Source of the DNA: JARRRD01 sp037381085
GTDB taxonomy: Bacteria > Nitrospirota > Thermodesulfovibrionia > Thermodesulfovibrionales > UBA6898
Reading direction: 5' to 3'
Assembly (NCBI GenBank): GCA_037381085.1
Contig: JARRRD010000021.1
Span: 1-27,802 of the forward strand
Length of the DNA stretch: 27,802 nt
Part shown: positions 16,034-24,181 of the stretch, piece by piece
Position numbering within the stretch: the first letter of the stretch is position 1
Layout of the letters: each line of letters opens with the position of its first letter
The notes under the pieces: generated by a model
The model's input: only the letters and a program-made list of their open reading frames with translations
What the model was told of the DNA's origin: nothing
Database searches by the model: none
Translations under genes and position numbers: made by a program

Positions 16034-16456
16034 ATGCTCGATATTCAGCTAAAATGGTTTATTCTCCTTACCGTAAACTTTTTGGTATTGATTTATATTC
16101 TCAATATTATCCTTTACAGGCCCATTTTGAAGATCTTCGCGGAGAGGGAAAACACCGTGAAGGGGTCGCTGGACGCGGCGAAGGAGATGGACCGCAGGAA
16201 AGAGGAAGGGATCGACAGGATGAATAAGGAACTCACGGCGTCCCGCGCCAGGGCCAGGGAGGCCTTCGAGTCGTTGAGGGCGGAGGGGCTGGAAATGCAG
16301 AGGACCTTTCTCTCCGAGGCAGAAGAAAACTCGGCTGACATGATCGAGAAGGCGAGAGAGGAACTGAAGGGTGAAGTCGCCAGGGCCAGGCAGGCCCTCA
16401 GGGCGGACGTTGAAAGGTTCTCGGAAGAAATAGTCAGAAAGCTGGTAGGGGCGTAA
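16034..16456 (+). CDS. ATP synthase F0 subunit b' (divergent b)
   Basis: This 140-residue stator protein starts with one membrane helix (KWFILLTVNFLVLIYILNII), then RPILKIF, the standard short link, and a long charged helix to the end. With the b subunit of the next gene it should form the heterodimeric peripheral stalk that holds F1 against the a subunit. Paired b'/b genes occur in cyanobacteria, Desulfobacterota and Nitrospirota. It is the first gene of the operon, about 50 bases from the promoter, with an AGAGGA-like site before the ATG. Its TAA overlaps the next ATG by one base (TAATG), implying coupled translation. It lacks the longer N-terminal leader seen in the following b subunit. 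Confidence 0.85.
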   Translation: MLDIQLKWFILLTVNFLVLIYILNIILYRPILKIFAERENTVKGSLDAAKEMDRRKEEGIDRMNKELTASRARAREAFESLRAEGLEMQRTFLSEAEENSADMIEKAREELKGEVARARQALRADVERFSEEIVRKLVGA

Positions 16457-17085
16457 TGAGAAAGGTTCTGAAGCCGGAAGTCAATAATGAAAAGTCACGG
16501 AGAATAAGCTCCGCAATTTTACACGTTATTCCCCTGGTCTTTATCATATCGCTCATGTTTGTATCCGTCGCCTTCGCTGCCGAAGGCGGCGAGGCACAGG
16601 GATCTGTCTTCAGGGAATTTGTCTGGCCTGCCGTCAATTTCCTTGTACTCATTTTCGTGCTGGTATGGCTGTTCAAGAAGATGGACGTCAAGGGGTATTT
16701 CAAGAAGCGGACGGAGCTTATCGAACAGAGTCTGAACGAGGCCCGCCAGGCGAAAGAGTTGGCGCAGAAGGCCCTCGCCCAGGTGGAGGAGAGGCTCAAG
16801 GTGAAGGATAAGGAGATTGAAGAGATCATTGCATCTTCAAAGATCTCCGGCGAAAAAGAAAAAGAGAGGCTCATCGAAGAGGGCGAGAAGATGAAGGAGA
16901 GGATCCTGGAACAGGCAAAAAGCAATATAGAATTCGAAGTCAGACAGGCCAAATCGTCGATACGGGACGAGGCAGTGGAGATCGCCATGGAACTCGCCGA
17001 AAAGAAACTCAAGGAGAAAATGACCAAGGAAGAGCAGATGAAGCTGCTTGAAGAGTCGGTCGCGAAAATAGAGGGCAAAAAGTGA
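16456..17085 (+). CDS. atpF: ATP synthase F0 subunit b
   Basis: This is the second peripheral-stalk subunit, 209 residues. It carries an extra N-terminal hydrophobic stretch (about 22-41, HVIPLVFIISLMFVSVAFAA) that looks like a signal peptide ending in AFA-AEGG. The membrane anchor follows (WPAVNFLVLIFVLVWLF, about 55-71), then a long, almost unbroken coiled coil of Lys, Glu and Ala. Long b subunits with such a leader are known from Geobacter-like and Nitrospirota ATP synthases. The leader may be cleaved. The gene overlaps b' by one base and atpH by four (GTGA). Confidence 0.9.
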   Translation: MRKVLKPEVNNEKSRRISSAILHVIPLVFIISLMFVSVAFAAEGGEAQGSVFREFVWPAVNFLVLIFVLVWLFKKMDVKGYFKKRTELIEQSLNEARQAKELAQKALAQVEERLKVKDKEIEEIIASSKISGEKEKERLIEEGEKMKERILEQAKSNIEFEVRQAKSSIRDEAVEIAMELAEKKLKEKMTKEEQMKLLEESVAKIEGKK

Positions 17086-17621
17086 AACCTGTAAAGGAAG
17101 CCAAGAAGTATGCCAAGACATTGATCAGTTCCGTCGGGCTGGAGGATGCCCCGAGGGCGATTGCCGAGCTGTCGGTGATCGAGAAGCTCATGGAGGAAAG
17201 CCGGGAGTTCAGGAGCGTCCTCGTAAATCCGGGTTTTACGGGAGAGGAGAGAGAGAAGGCGCTGAGGCAGGTTGCGGAGAGGGCGAAGCTGTCAGAGACG
17301 GTAACTAAATTTGTTGTCCACGTTGCCGCAATCAAGGCGATTGCCGCACTTTCCCAGATAATAAAGATGGCGACGGCTATTTATCTTGAAAAGAAAAAGC
17401 GGGCCAAGGCGGTAGTCCTGTCACCCGTGGAGGTCGGGAGCGATTACGAAAGGCGCCTGAAGGATTCACTGAAAGGACTTATAGACAGGGACGTGGATAT
17501 AGAGTTTGTCATGGATCAGTCCCTGCTGGGCGGCGTGCTCGTCAAGGTGGGCAGCACTATGTATGACAGCAGCATTAAGGGCCAGCTTCGGCTTTTGAAA
17601 GATGAGCTTATAAAGGGGTGA
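17082..17621 (+). CDS. atpH: ATP synthase F1 subunit delta
   Basis: Delta joins the top of the alpha3-beta3 head to the b/b' stalk. The 179-residue length is normal. The N-terminal helical bundle (VKEAKKYAKTLISSVG, later EFRSVLVNPGFTGEEREKAL) and the C-terminal LLGGVLVKVGSTMYDSSIKGQL signature are both present; the latter is the most conserved part of the family. It starts at GTG in a GTGA overlap with atpF, so it probably depends on coupled translation. Its own TGA lies five bases before the preferred atpA start. Confidence 0.92.
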   Translation: MKPVKEAKKYAKTLISSVGLEDAPRAIAELSVIEKLMEESREFRSVLVNPGFTGEEREKALRQVAERAKLSETVTKFVVHVAAIKAIAALSQIIKMATAIYLEKKKRAKAVVLSPVEVGSDYERRLKDSLKGLIDRDVDIEFVMDQSLLGGVLVKVGSTMYDSSIKGQLRLLKDELIKG

Positions 17622-17626
17622 AAGAG

Positions 17627-19135
17627 ATGGAGATTAAAGTAGACGAGATAAGTGAACTTTTGAGGAAGCAGATCACTGACTTCGAGAAGAAGGTCGATGT
17701 CAGCGAGGTCGGTACGGTCATAGCGGTCGGTGACGGTATCGCTAGGGTCTACGGCCTGGATAAATGCATGGCATCGGAACTGCTGGAATTTCCCAACGGT
17801 GTTATGGGAATGGCGCTGAACCTTGAAGAAGACAGCGTCGGAGCGGTTCTCTTCGGTGAAGATTCGCTTATCCATGAGGGTGATGTCGTAAAGCGGACAG
17901 GCAGGATCATGTCCGTTCCCGTGGGAGATGCGCTCCGCGGGAGGGTTGTCAATGCAATAGGACAAGCTATCGACGGGAAAGGCCCGATCAATACCTCGGA
18001 GATGAGGATAGTCGACATGGTTGCCCCGGGCATCATTGAGAGACAGCCTGTTAATCAGCCGATGCAGACGGGACTGAAGGCCATAGATTCCATGATACCC
18101 GTCGGAAGGGGACAGAGAGAGCTTATAATAGGAGACCGCCAGACCGGCAAGACCGCTATCGGCATAGATGCCATTATCAACCAGAAGGGCGGGGATGTTA
18201 CCTGCATTTACGTTGCCATCGGCCAGAAACGTTCCAATGTTGCAAGTGTTATGAAGATCCTCGAAGAGAACGGGGCCATGGAGCATACGATTATAGTTTC
18301 GGCGACGGCGAGCGAGCCGGCTCCGTTGCAGTACATAGCTCCTTATACCGGGTGCGCGATGGGGGAATATTTCCGGGACAGCGGCAGGCATGCGCTTATC
18401 ATCTACGACGACCTCAGCAAACAGGCCACGGCATACAGACAGCTTTCTCTTCTTCTCAGGCGTCCGCCTGGTCGTGAGGCGTTCCCGGGTGACGTATTCT
18501 ATTTGCATTCAAGGCTTCTCGAGAGGGCAGCGAGGGTTTCCGAGGAACTCGGCGGGGGCTCCCTGACGGCTCTTCCGATAATCGAGACGCAGGCCGGCGA
18601 CGTTTCGGGGTACATTCCGACAAACGTTATATCGATCACGGACGGCCAGATATATCTTGAACCGGAACTCTTTTATGCCGGCGTGAGGCCGGCTGTCAAC
18701 GTGGGTCTCTCGGTGAGCCGCGTCGGCGGTGCCGCCCAGACGAAGGCGATGAAGCAGGTTGCCGGTACTTTGAGGCTTGATCTCGCCCAGTTCAGAGAGC
18801 TGGCGGCTTTCGCGCAGTTCGGCAGCGACCTCGACAAAGCCACGCTGGCGCAGATTGAGAGAGGCAAGAGGATGGTCGAACTTCTTAAACAGGACCAGTA
18901 TATGCCAATGTCCATGACAGACCAGGTTTGCGTTCTCTTTGCAGCGACCCAGGGATTTGTCGACGACATTCCCGTGGAATCTATCAAGAGGTTTCAGCAG
19001 GAGCTCCTGAGGTATATGGACGACCGGAAGGCTGATGTCAAGAAGGAACTGGAGCAGAAGAAGGCGATAGACGACGACCTTAAGGCGAAGCTCGCCCAGG
19101 CTGTTGAAGACTTCAAAAAGGGATTTCAGCCTTAA
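17627..19135 (+). CDS. atpA: ATP synthase F1 subunit alpha
   Basis: Alpha forms the non-catalytic nucleotide sites of the F1 head. The P-loop GDRQTGKT falls at residues 169-176 when counted from ATG 17627, the same numbering as the E. coli subunit, which supports this start. A GGGGTG ribosome binding site stands about eight bases before it. GTG 17618 is an in-frame alternative that would overlap atpH. Other family marks are SEPAPLQYIAPYTGCAMGEY and YDDLSKQATAYRQLSLLLRR. The arginine that reaches into the catalytic site lies in SVSRVGGAAQTKAM. The length of 502 residues is standard, and the final 45 or so residues are Lys/Asp-rich helix. Confidence 0.96.
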   Translation: MEIKVDEISELLRKQITDFEKKVDVSEVGTVIAVGDGIARVYGLDKCMASELLEFPNGVMGMALNLEEDSVGAVLFGEDSLIHEGDVVKRTGRIMSVPVGDALRGRVVNAIGQAIDGKGPINTSEMRIVDMVAPGIIERQPVNQPMQTGLKAIDSMIPVGRGQRELIIGDRQTGKTAIGIDAIINQKGGDVTCIYVAIGQKRSNVASVMKILEENGAMEHTIIVSATASEPAPLQYIAPYTGCAMGEYFRDSGRHALIIYDDLSKQATAYRQLSLLLRRPPGREAFPGDVFYLHSRLLERAARVSEELGGGSLTALPIIETQAGDVSGYIPTNVISITDGQIYLEPELFYAGVRPAVNVGLSVSRVGGAAQTKAMKQVAGTLRLDLAQFRELAAFAQFGSDLDKATLAQIERGKRMVELLKQDQYMPMSMTDQVCVLFAATQGFVDDIPVESIKRFQQELLRYMDDRKADVKKELEQKKAIDDDLKAKLAQAVEDFKKGFQP

Positions 19136-19183
19136 GTGAGGTCCGGCGGACTCCGTAAGACTCACGAGAGATAAAGGAAGAAA

Positions 19184-20053
19184 ATGGCTACATTAAGAGA
19201 TATCAAGAGAAGAATCAAAGCGGTCGAAAGCACCAGCAAGATCACGAAGGCCATGAAAATGGTCGCCGCGGCGAAGTTCAGAAAAGCGCAACAGAGAATG
19301 TTGGAGATGCGGCCTTACGCTGAAAGGATGAGTCAGATACTGTCGAACCTGTCGACAGCGGCCGAGAGCCGGTCCCACCCGCTTCTGGAAGCGAGACCTC
19401 GCAAGAATATCGAAGTGATTGTCCTGACGAGCGACAGGGGCCTTTGCGGCGCCTTTAATGCGAACATAATAAAGGCCGCAACCCGGTATATGGCCGATCT
19501 TGAAAAGGACGACATGAAGGTAAGCCCAAGCGTAGTCGGGAGAAAGGCGAGGGACTATTTCAGGAGAAGATCGGTCCAGATGAGGAAGACGTGGACGGGC
19601 ATCTCCGGAAAGATAAGCTATGCCAACGCACAGGAGATCGCTGCGGACGTGATAGAGAATTACCTGAGCGAGACGGTCGATGAGGTCGTTCTGATATATA
19701 ACGAATTCAAGACGGTAGTATCGCAGCAGGTCGTGATTTCGAGGCTTCTTCCGCTTGCTCCGATTGAACATGAAGAAGGCGCCATGCCGTCCCAGAATTT
19801 TGTTTTTGAGCCCTCACGGCAGGGGATATTCAGCAGCCTGGTGCCGAAAAATGTGGAGATACAGATATTCAGGGCGCTGCTTGAGTCGCAGGCATCGGAA
19901 GAGGCCGCGAGGATGGCCGCCATGGAAAATGCGACCAAGAGCGCCGGTGAGATGATCGACAGGCTTACACTGCAGTTCAACAAGGCACGTCAGGCCTCAA
20001 TTACCAAGGAACTTATGGACATCGTCGGCGGTGTGGAGGCATTGAAGGGATAA
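19184..20053 (+). CDS. atpG: ATP synthase F1 subunit gamma
   Basis: Gamma is the central rotating shaft that couples proton flow through F0 to catalysis in F1. The 289-residue protein begins with LRDIKRRIKAVESTSKITKA, the conserved N-terminal helix (ITKAMKMVAAAK). It contains LTSDRGLCGAFNANI in the Rossmann-like middle part and ends with ARMAAMENATKSAGEMI and NKARQASITKELMDIVGG. These two terminal helices make the coiled-coil axle. AAGGAAG lies before the ATG, after a 48-base gap from atpA, and atpD follows 37 bases later. Confidence 0.96.
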   Translation: MATLRDIKRRIKAVESTSKITKAMKMVAAAKFRKAQQRMLEMRPYAERMSQILSNLSTAAESRSHPLLEARPRKNIEVIVLTSDRGLCGAFNANIIKAATRYMADLEKDDMKVSPSVVGRKARDYFRRRSVQMRKTWTGISGKISYANAQEIAADVIENYLSETVDEVVLIYNEFKTVVSQQVVISRLLPLAPIEHEEGAMPSQNFVFEPSRQGIFSSLVPKNVEIQIFRALLESQASEEAARMAAMENATKSAGEMIDRLTLQFNKARQASITKELMDIVGGVEALKG

Positions 20054-20090
20054 TGAGAATGATTTTATACAGAGAGATGGGGGTAAGCGA

Positions 20091-21506
20091 ATGAATACAG
20101 GAAAGGTCTCACAGGTAATCGGAGCCGTTGTGGATGTCGAGTTCGAAGAAGAGATGCCGGACATCCTGAATGCAATAACGATCGATCAGAAGGGGGACAC
20201 TGAGAAGGGTATTCCCGACATCAGGGTTACTCTCGAAGTCGCATCGCATCTCGGTGACAGCAAGGTGAGGACCGTCGCGATGTCCGCGACGGACGGACTC
20301 GTCAGGGGGATGCCGGCGGTCGATACGGGACATCCCATCACGGTCCCTGTCGGAAAGGCTTCCCTTGGAAGGATCATGAATGTGATCGGGGAGGGAGTCG
20401 ACAACCTTGGCCCCATAAACGCCGAGACGAGGCTGCCGATACACAGGACGGCGCCGGAGTTTGTGGAGCAGGAGCCTGTCACGCAGGTGTTTGAAACGGG
20501 CGTCAAAGTCTTTGACCTGCTGGTGCCTTTCGTCAGGGGCGGCAAGATGGGGATGTTCGGCGGCGCCGGTGTCGGCAAGACGGTTGTCATCATGGAGATG
20601 ATCCATAACATCGCCATGAAGCACGGAGGTGTCTCTGTCTTTGCGGGCGTCGGAGAGAGGACGAGGGAAGGAAACGACCTCTACGGCGAAATGAAGCACT
20701 CAGGCGTTCTCGAAAAAGTGGCACTGGTATACGGGCAGATGAACGAGCCCCCGGGAGCCCGGGCGAGGGTCGCCCTGACGGCGTTGACCTGCGCGGAGTA
20801 TTTCAGGGACGAGGGACAGGACGTTCTTATCTTTATCGATAACATTTTCAGATATACATTGGCCGGCGCCGAGCTTTCCGCCCTTCTCGGCAGAATGCCT
20901 TCTGCGGTTGGATATCAGCCCACACTTGGTACGGACATGGGTATCCTGCAGGAGAGGATCACGACCACGAAGAAGGGCGCCATCACATCCATGCAGGCGA
21001 TTTACGTGCCGGCTGACGACCTCACCGACCCCGCGGTTGCGACGGCCTTTACCCATCTCGACGGTACGGTCGTTCTTTCCCGGCAGATATCGGAGCTTGG
21101 GATTTATCCGGCCGTGGACCCTCTGGATTCGACGTCGAGAATTCTCGACCCCAAGGTTATAGGGGAAGAACATTATGCAGTTGCCAGAAGCGTACAGAAG
21201 ATACTCCAGAGATATAAGGAACTGCAGGACATCATCGCCATTTTAGGTATGGAAGAACTGTCTGAAGACGACAAACTGACCGTCTCCAGAGCGAGGAAGA
21301 TACAGAGGTTCCTCAGCCAGCCCTTCCATGTCGCCGAAGTCTTTACGGGCAGGCCCGGCAAGTATGTCAAGGTCGAGGATACGATAAAGAGCTTCAAGGC
21401 GCTTGTCGAGGGCAAGTACGACGACGTGCCGGAGCAGGCGTTCTATATGACGGGGGGCATCGAAGAGGTTGAGGAGAACGCGAAGAAACTGGGCTGGTCG
21501 AGGTAG
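20091..21506 (+). CDS. atpD: ATP synthase F1 subunit beta
   Basis: Beta carries the catalytic sites. The Walker A loop GGAGVGKT is at residues 157-164, the catalytic glutamate and arginine lie in GVGERTREGNDLYGEM, and the Walker B aspartate in VLIFIDNIFRYT. The stretch RYTLAGAELSALLGRMPSA differs slightly from the common RFTQAGSEVSALLGRMPSA. The DELSEED region is represented by GMEELSEDDKLTV. All catalytic residues are intact and the length of 471 is normal. GGGGGT precedes the ATG. atpC follows after five bases. Confidence 0.97.
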   Translation: MNTGKVSQVIGAVVDVEFEEEMPDILNAITIDQKGDTEKGIPDIRVTLEVASHLGDSKVRTVAMSATDGLVRGMPAVDTGHPITVPVGKASLGRIMNVIGEGVDNLGPINAETRLPIHRTAPEFVEQEPVTQVFETGVKVFDLLVPFVRGGKMGMFGGAGVGKTVVIMEMIHNIAMKHGGVSVFAGVGERTREGNDLYGEMKHSGVLEKVALVYGQMNEPPGARARVALTALTCAEYFRDEGQDVLIFIDNIFRYTLAGAELSALLGRMPSAVGYQPTLGTDMGILQERITTTKKGAITSMQAIYVPADDLTDPAVATAFTHLDGTVVLSRQISELGIYPAVDPLDSTSRILDPKVIGEEHYAVARSVQKILQRYKELQDIIAILGMEELSEDDKLTVSRARKIQRFLSQPFHVAEVFTGRPGKYVKVEDTIKSFKALVEGKYDDVPEQAFYMTGGIEEVEENAKKLGWSR

Positions 21507-21511
21507 AAAGA

Positions 21512-21925
21512 ATGGCTGAAGGAAAACTGCTTCTCGAAATAGTTACGCCCCAGGGGCTTGTATTCAGTGAAGAAGTGGATGAGGTAACCTCAAGCGGCAG
21601 TGAGGGAGAATTCGGGGTGTTGCCGGGTCATGTGCCCTTCGTGACGACCCTGAAGATCGGAATGCTGTCCGCTAAGAAGGGAAGCCAGTCGGTATATTTT
21701 TTTGTGAACTGGGGATATTCCGAGGTAGGGCCGGAAAAAGTGCTGGTCCTCTCGGACAGCGCCGAAAGGTCCGAGGATATTGACGTCGAAAGAGCAAGGG
21801 CCGCCATGAAGCGGGCGGAGGAAAGACTGAGAAAGACCGAGGAGATGGATTTTGCGCGAGCCGAGTCTTCCCTTGAGCGCGCTGTGACGAGGATACAGGT
21901 TGCGGAGGTAAAAAGGGCTAAATAG
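21512..21925 (+). CDS. atpC: ATP synthase F1 subunit epsilon
   Basis: Epsilon sits at the foot of the gamma shaft and can inhibit ATP hydrolysis. The 137-residue protein shows the N-terminal beta sandwich (LLLEIVTPQGLVFSEEVDEV, then GSEGEFGVLPGHVPFVTTLK) and a two-helix C-terminal domain (RARAAMKRAEERLRK onward). The start is supported by GAGGT upstream in the last codons of atpD. It is the final gene of the operon and is followed within 50 bases by a strong terminator. Genes for subunits a (atpB) and c (atpE) are not in this operon and must lie elsewhere. Confidence 0.94.
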   Translation: MAEGKLLLEIVTPQGLVFSEEVDEVTSSGSEGEFGVLPGHVPFVTTLKIGMLSAKKGSQSVYFFVNWGYSEVGPEKVLVLSDSAERSEDIDVERARAAMKRAEERLRKTEEMDFARAESSLERAVTRIQVAEVKRAK

Positions 21926-21973
21926 TATTGCCCAGCGGTTTGGCCGCAGGGAGTGATAGATAAACAAGAAAGA

Positions 21974-21999
21974 GGCTCGCTTCTATGCGAGCCTTTTTT
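21974..21999 (+). terminator. Intrinsic terminator of the ATP synthase operon
   Basis: GGCTCGC (21974-21980) and GCGAGCC (21987-21993) form a perfect 7-bp GC-rich stem over a TTCTAT loop, followed by six T residues. It lies 48 bases after the atpC stop. Confidence 0.92.
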
Positions 22000-22027
22000 G
22001 CTGTGGAAATTATCGTGGGATATTGTG

Positions 22028-22033
22028 TATACT
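22028..22033 (+). promoter_or_regulatory. Candidate -10 element upstream of the TonB receptor gene
   Basis: TATACT (5 of 6 consensus) lies 40 bases before the receptor ATG and just after the ATP synthase terminator, where a new promoter is expected. The -35 region is poor, so an activator may be needed. Confidence 0.35.
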
Positions 22034-22073
22034 GTCGCGAGTTTTATCAAAAAATATTTAAGGACGAGGCCAT

Positions 22074-23954
22074 ATGATCAAAAGAACCGCCATATTCTTA
22101 TTGCTTTTATTCCCCATTTTTTACGTTGCAGTCCCTTCTTTCGCCATGACGCGGGAGGAGAAAAATTTCCTGCTCATGTATTTCAAACCCGATGAACTTA
22201 AGGTGATCGCAGCCACCCGGAGCCTCAAATCCATCTCGCGCGTGGCCGAGAATGTGGAAGTCGTGACCGCATCTGATATAGAGTTGATGAATGCGCATAC
22301 CGTCGGGGAAGTTCTGAACAGAATCAACGGCGTACAAGTTCTGTTGGGTGGTTCCGGATTTGGGAGGAATATGCAAGTGCTGATCGAGGGGTCTGACGCC
22401 GCGCAGGTTGTCGTGATGCTGGACGGTATTCGACTTAATAATTTGTCTACAGATAATGACGAGATCGGCAGTATCCCGGTACAGTTTATAGACCGCATCG
22501 AAGTGATTAAAGGGTCGGCCTCATCTGTATGGGGCTCTTCGCTGGGTGGTGTCATAAATATCATCACGAAGGGGCCTGGTACGAAAGAGAAGCCCGGTGG
22601 CACCGTACAGGCCTCTTACGGCGAGCGGACAACCAGCGACGTCAGGGCCGAGGTTCAGGGGAAAAAGGAGGGGTTTGGATATTACTTTTCCGCCGGCAAT
22701 TTGAGTTCCGACGGATTTTATCCGGACGATCAACTTAGAGAAAGAAATCTTTACACAACTCTGTCATACGATCTGGGCAGAGAAACCGACCTCCAGTTTA
22801 AGCTCTTTTACAACAAGGCCAGGAGAGGCCGCGGCAGGTTCACGGATTATGATGTTTCAACGGGCGACAATCTCGAAAACCTGCTGACCGGTTTGCACCT
22901 GCGGAGCCGGCTGAACAGCGAGTTCAAGCTTGATGCCGCTCTTGATTTTGCCAGCCAGAACGTGTACTACTCCGAACACCTTATAAGTACCGGTGAAGAG
23001 TCCTACCAGGAGAGCTCCAAGGGCAAGTAATACGAGGCACATCTCGCGGTGACCTGGAACAGGGGGCCTCAAGCAGTGGTTGCCGGAGCGGAACTGAAAA
23101 ACGATATCCTTCAAGACAGTCTGTACGGACCTGATAAACTCAAAGTCACAAAATCGGACTTTTTCGTGAATGACACGATTACCCTCGGACCTGTAACGGT
23201 AACCCCGGGGCTGAGGTTTGACGACACAAGCAGGACAGATATGTTTGTGAGCCCCAGCATCGGCGTCACCTATAATATCGGGCATCATACTCTGTTGCGG
23301 GCCCTTGTGGCCAGGGGGTTCAATGACCCCAGTCTCACGGCTCTGAGCGGAACCTCTCCATGGTACAGACCGAATCCCGACCTCGGGCGGGAGACAGTAT
23401 GGTCCTATCAGGCCGGCTTCGAGACAGGAGTTCTGAAGTATCTCTGGCTGAAGGTGGAGGGCTTCAGGCATGAAATACGCGATATCATAGTGAGCAGTGA
23501 TCTTGTCCCGGACGGCAGTGTCTGGACGTTCGTCAACGGGGGAAGGGCAAGGAGAGAGGGAGTGGAGGTTGAGATGAAGACTGTTCCTGTCTATAACCTT
23601 ACCCTTGCAGCGGGCACTTCATATATTCATACCAAGGACCTTGATACGGGCGAGGAGATCAGGGACGTGCCAACGAATACTTACAACGTAGCGCTCACCT
23701 ATGATGACAAGAGCTCTTTCAGGGCACGCCTTGACGGACGCTACATATGGTGGAATAAGGAAGATTATTACGATGGGCGGTATGGCTCGATGATCTTCGA
23801 CGTTAATGTGATCAAGACTTTATACCAGCGGAAGGGGCTGAAGACGGAGGTTTTTGCGACGGGCCACAACATTTTCGACGGTTCGCAATATTGGACAACC
23901 CCTTATGTCAATGCGAGACGCTGGTTTGAGGCGGGACTCAGGATGAAGTTCTGA
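22074..23954 (+). pseudogene. TonB-dependent outer-membrane receptor interrupted by one in-frame TAA
   Basis: The two halves, 22074-23030 and 23049-23954, lie in one frame separated only by TAA at 23028-23030 (codon 319 of 627). Residues 1-24 are a signal peptide. The plug domain follows (VAENVEVVTASDIE, NRINGVQVLLGG, MLDGIRLNN, DRIEVIKGSASSVWG, GGVINIITKG). A 22-strand-type barrel comes next and ends FEAGLRMKF, whose last aromatic residue is the usual barrel-assembly signal. Such receptors import siderophores, cobalamin, metals or other bulky ligands with energy from TonB. The broken form would give a plug and a partial barrel, or a full receptor only by readthrough; a GAA-to-TAA or CAA-to-TAA change, or a sequencing error, explains it. 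The peptide gene starts 45 bases downstream. Confidence 0.88.
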
Positions 23955-23984
23955 TCCTTAGCCCTTTTTTGTTATGCATTCAGA

Positions 23985-23991
23985 AAGGAGG
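23985..23991 (+). promoter_or_regulatory. Very strong ribosome binding site of the precursor peptide gene
   Basis: AAGGAGG, within AGAAAGGAGGT, lies eight bases before ATG 24000. It is among the closest matches to the anti-Shine-Dalgarno sequence in the window and fixes the start of the small peptide gene. Confidence 0.8.
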
Positions 23992-23999
23992 TTTAGGCA

Positions 24000-24098
24000 A
24001 TGAAAGAAGGAATAGTCGTTCTCAGCAAGGGTGTTGAAAAGACTGCAGCGGCAACGTCTACGTGTTGTGCCTCCGGTGCGGGTTCCGTGCGGAAGTAA
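24000..24098 (+). CDS. Putative RiPP precursor of the geopeptide type, 32 residues
   Basis: This frame of 32 codons is preceded by a very strong ribosome binding site and followed 83 bases later by a radical SAM/SPASM peptide maturase. The first part (MKEGIVVLSKGVEK) is a likely leader. The second (TSTCCASGAG, then a basic SVRK end) is a likely core: small, rich in Ser, Thr, Gly and Ala, with adjacent cysteines at 22-23. This layout fits a ribosomally made peptide whose cysteine or neighbouring residues are cross-linked by the maturase; I recall similar short Cys-Cys peptides called geopeptides in Geobacter. There is no double-glycine leader and no exporter nearby. The modification and function of the product are unknown. 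Confidence 0.75.
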   Translation: MKEGIVVLSKGVEKTAAATSTCCASGAGSVRK

Positions 24099-24116
24099 CC
24101 GGATTGTTGCAATGAC

Positions 24117-24154
24117 CGTGCGGCGGGAGACATGAAAGTGGGGCCCGCCGCATG
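24117..24154 (+). promoter_or_regulatory. Hairpin between precursor and maturase genes
   Basis: TGCGGCGGG (24119-24127) pairs perfectly with CCCGCCGCA (24144-24152), extended by a G-U and a C-G pair, over a 16-base loop. There is no T-run, so it is more likely an RNA-stabilising or attenuating stem than a full terminator. Such stems often keep RiPP precursor mRNA more abundant than maturase mRNA. Confidence 0.6.
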
Positions 24155-24181
24155 TATCTCCATCTCTACTGGTAAAATCAT

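Noticed and set aside
16434..17078. Minus-strand frame of 214 codons rich in Ser and Phe
   Set aside because: It is the antisense of the Lys/Glu-rich coiled coils of the b subunits, and its composition is explained by that.
17516..18508. Minus-strand frame of 330 codons opposite atpA
   Set aside because: Antisense shadow of a highly conserved gene, with no motif.
23049..23954. Second half of the receptor as an independent gene
   Set aside because: It is in the same frame as the first half, lacks a signal peptide and plug, has no ribosome binding site at its GTG, and continues the barrel.
24117..24154. Hairpin after the peptide gene as a full intrinsic terminator
   Set aside because: No T-run follows the stem, so complete termination is unlikely. 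I kept it as a processing or attenuation element.
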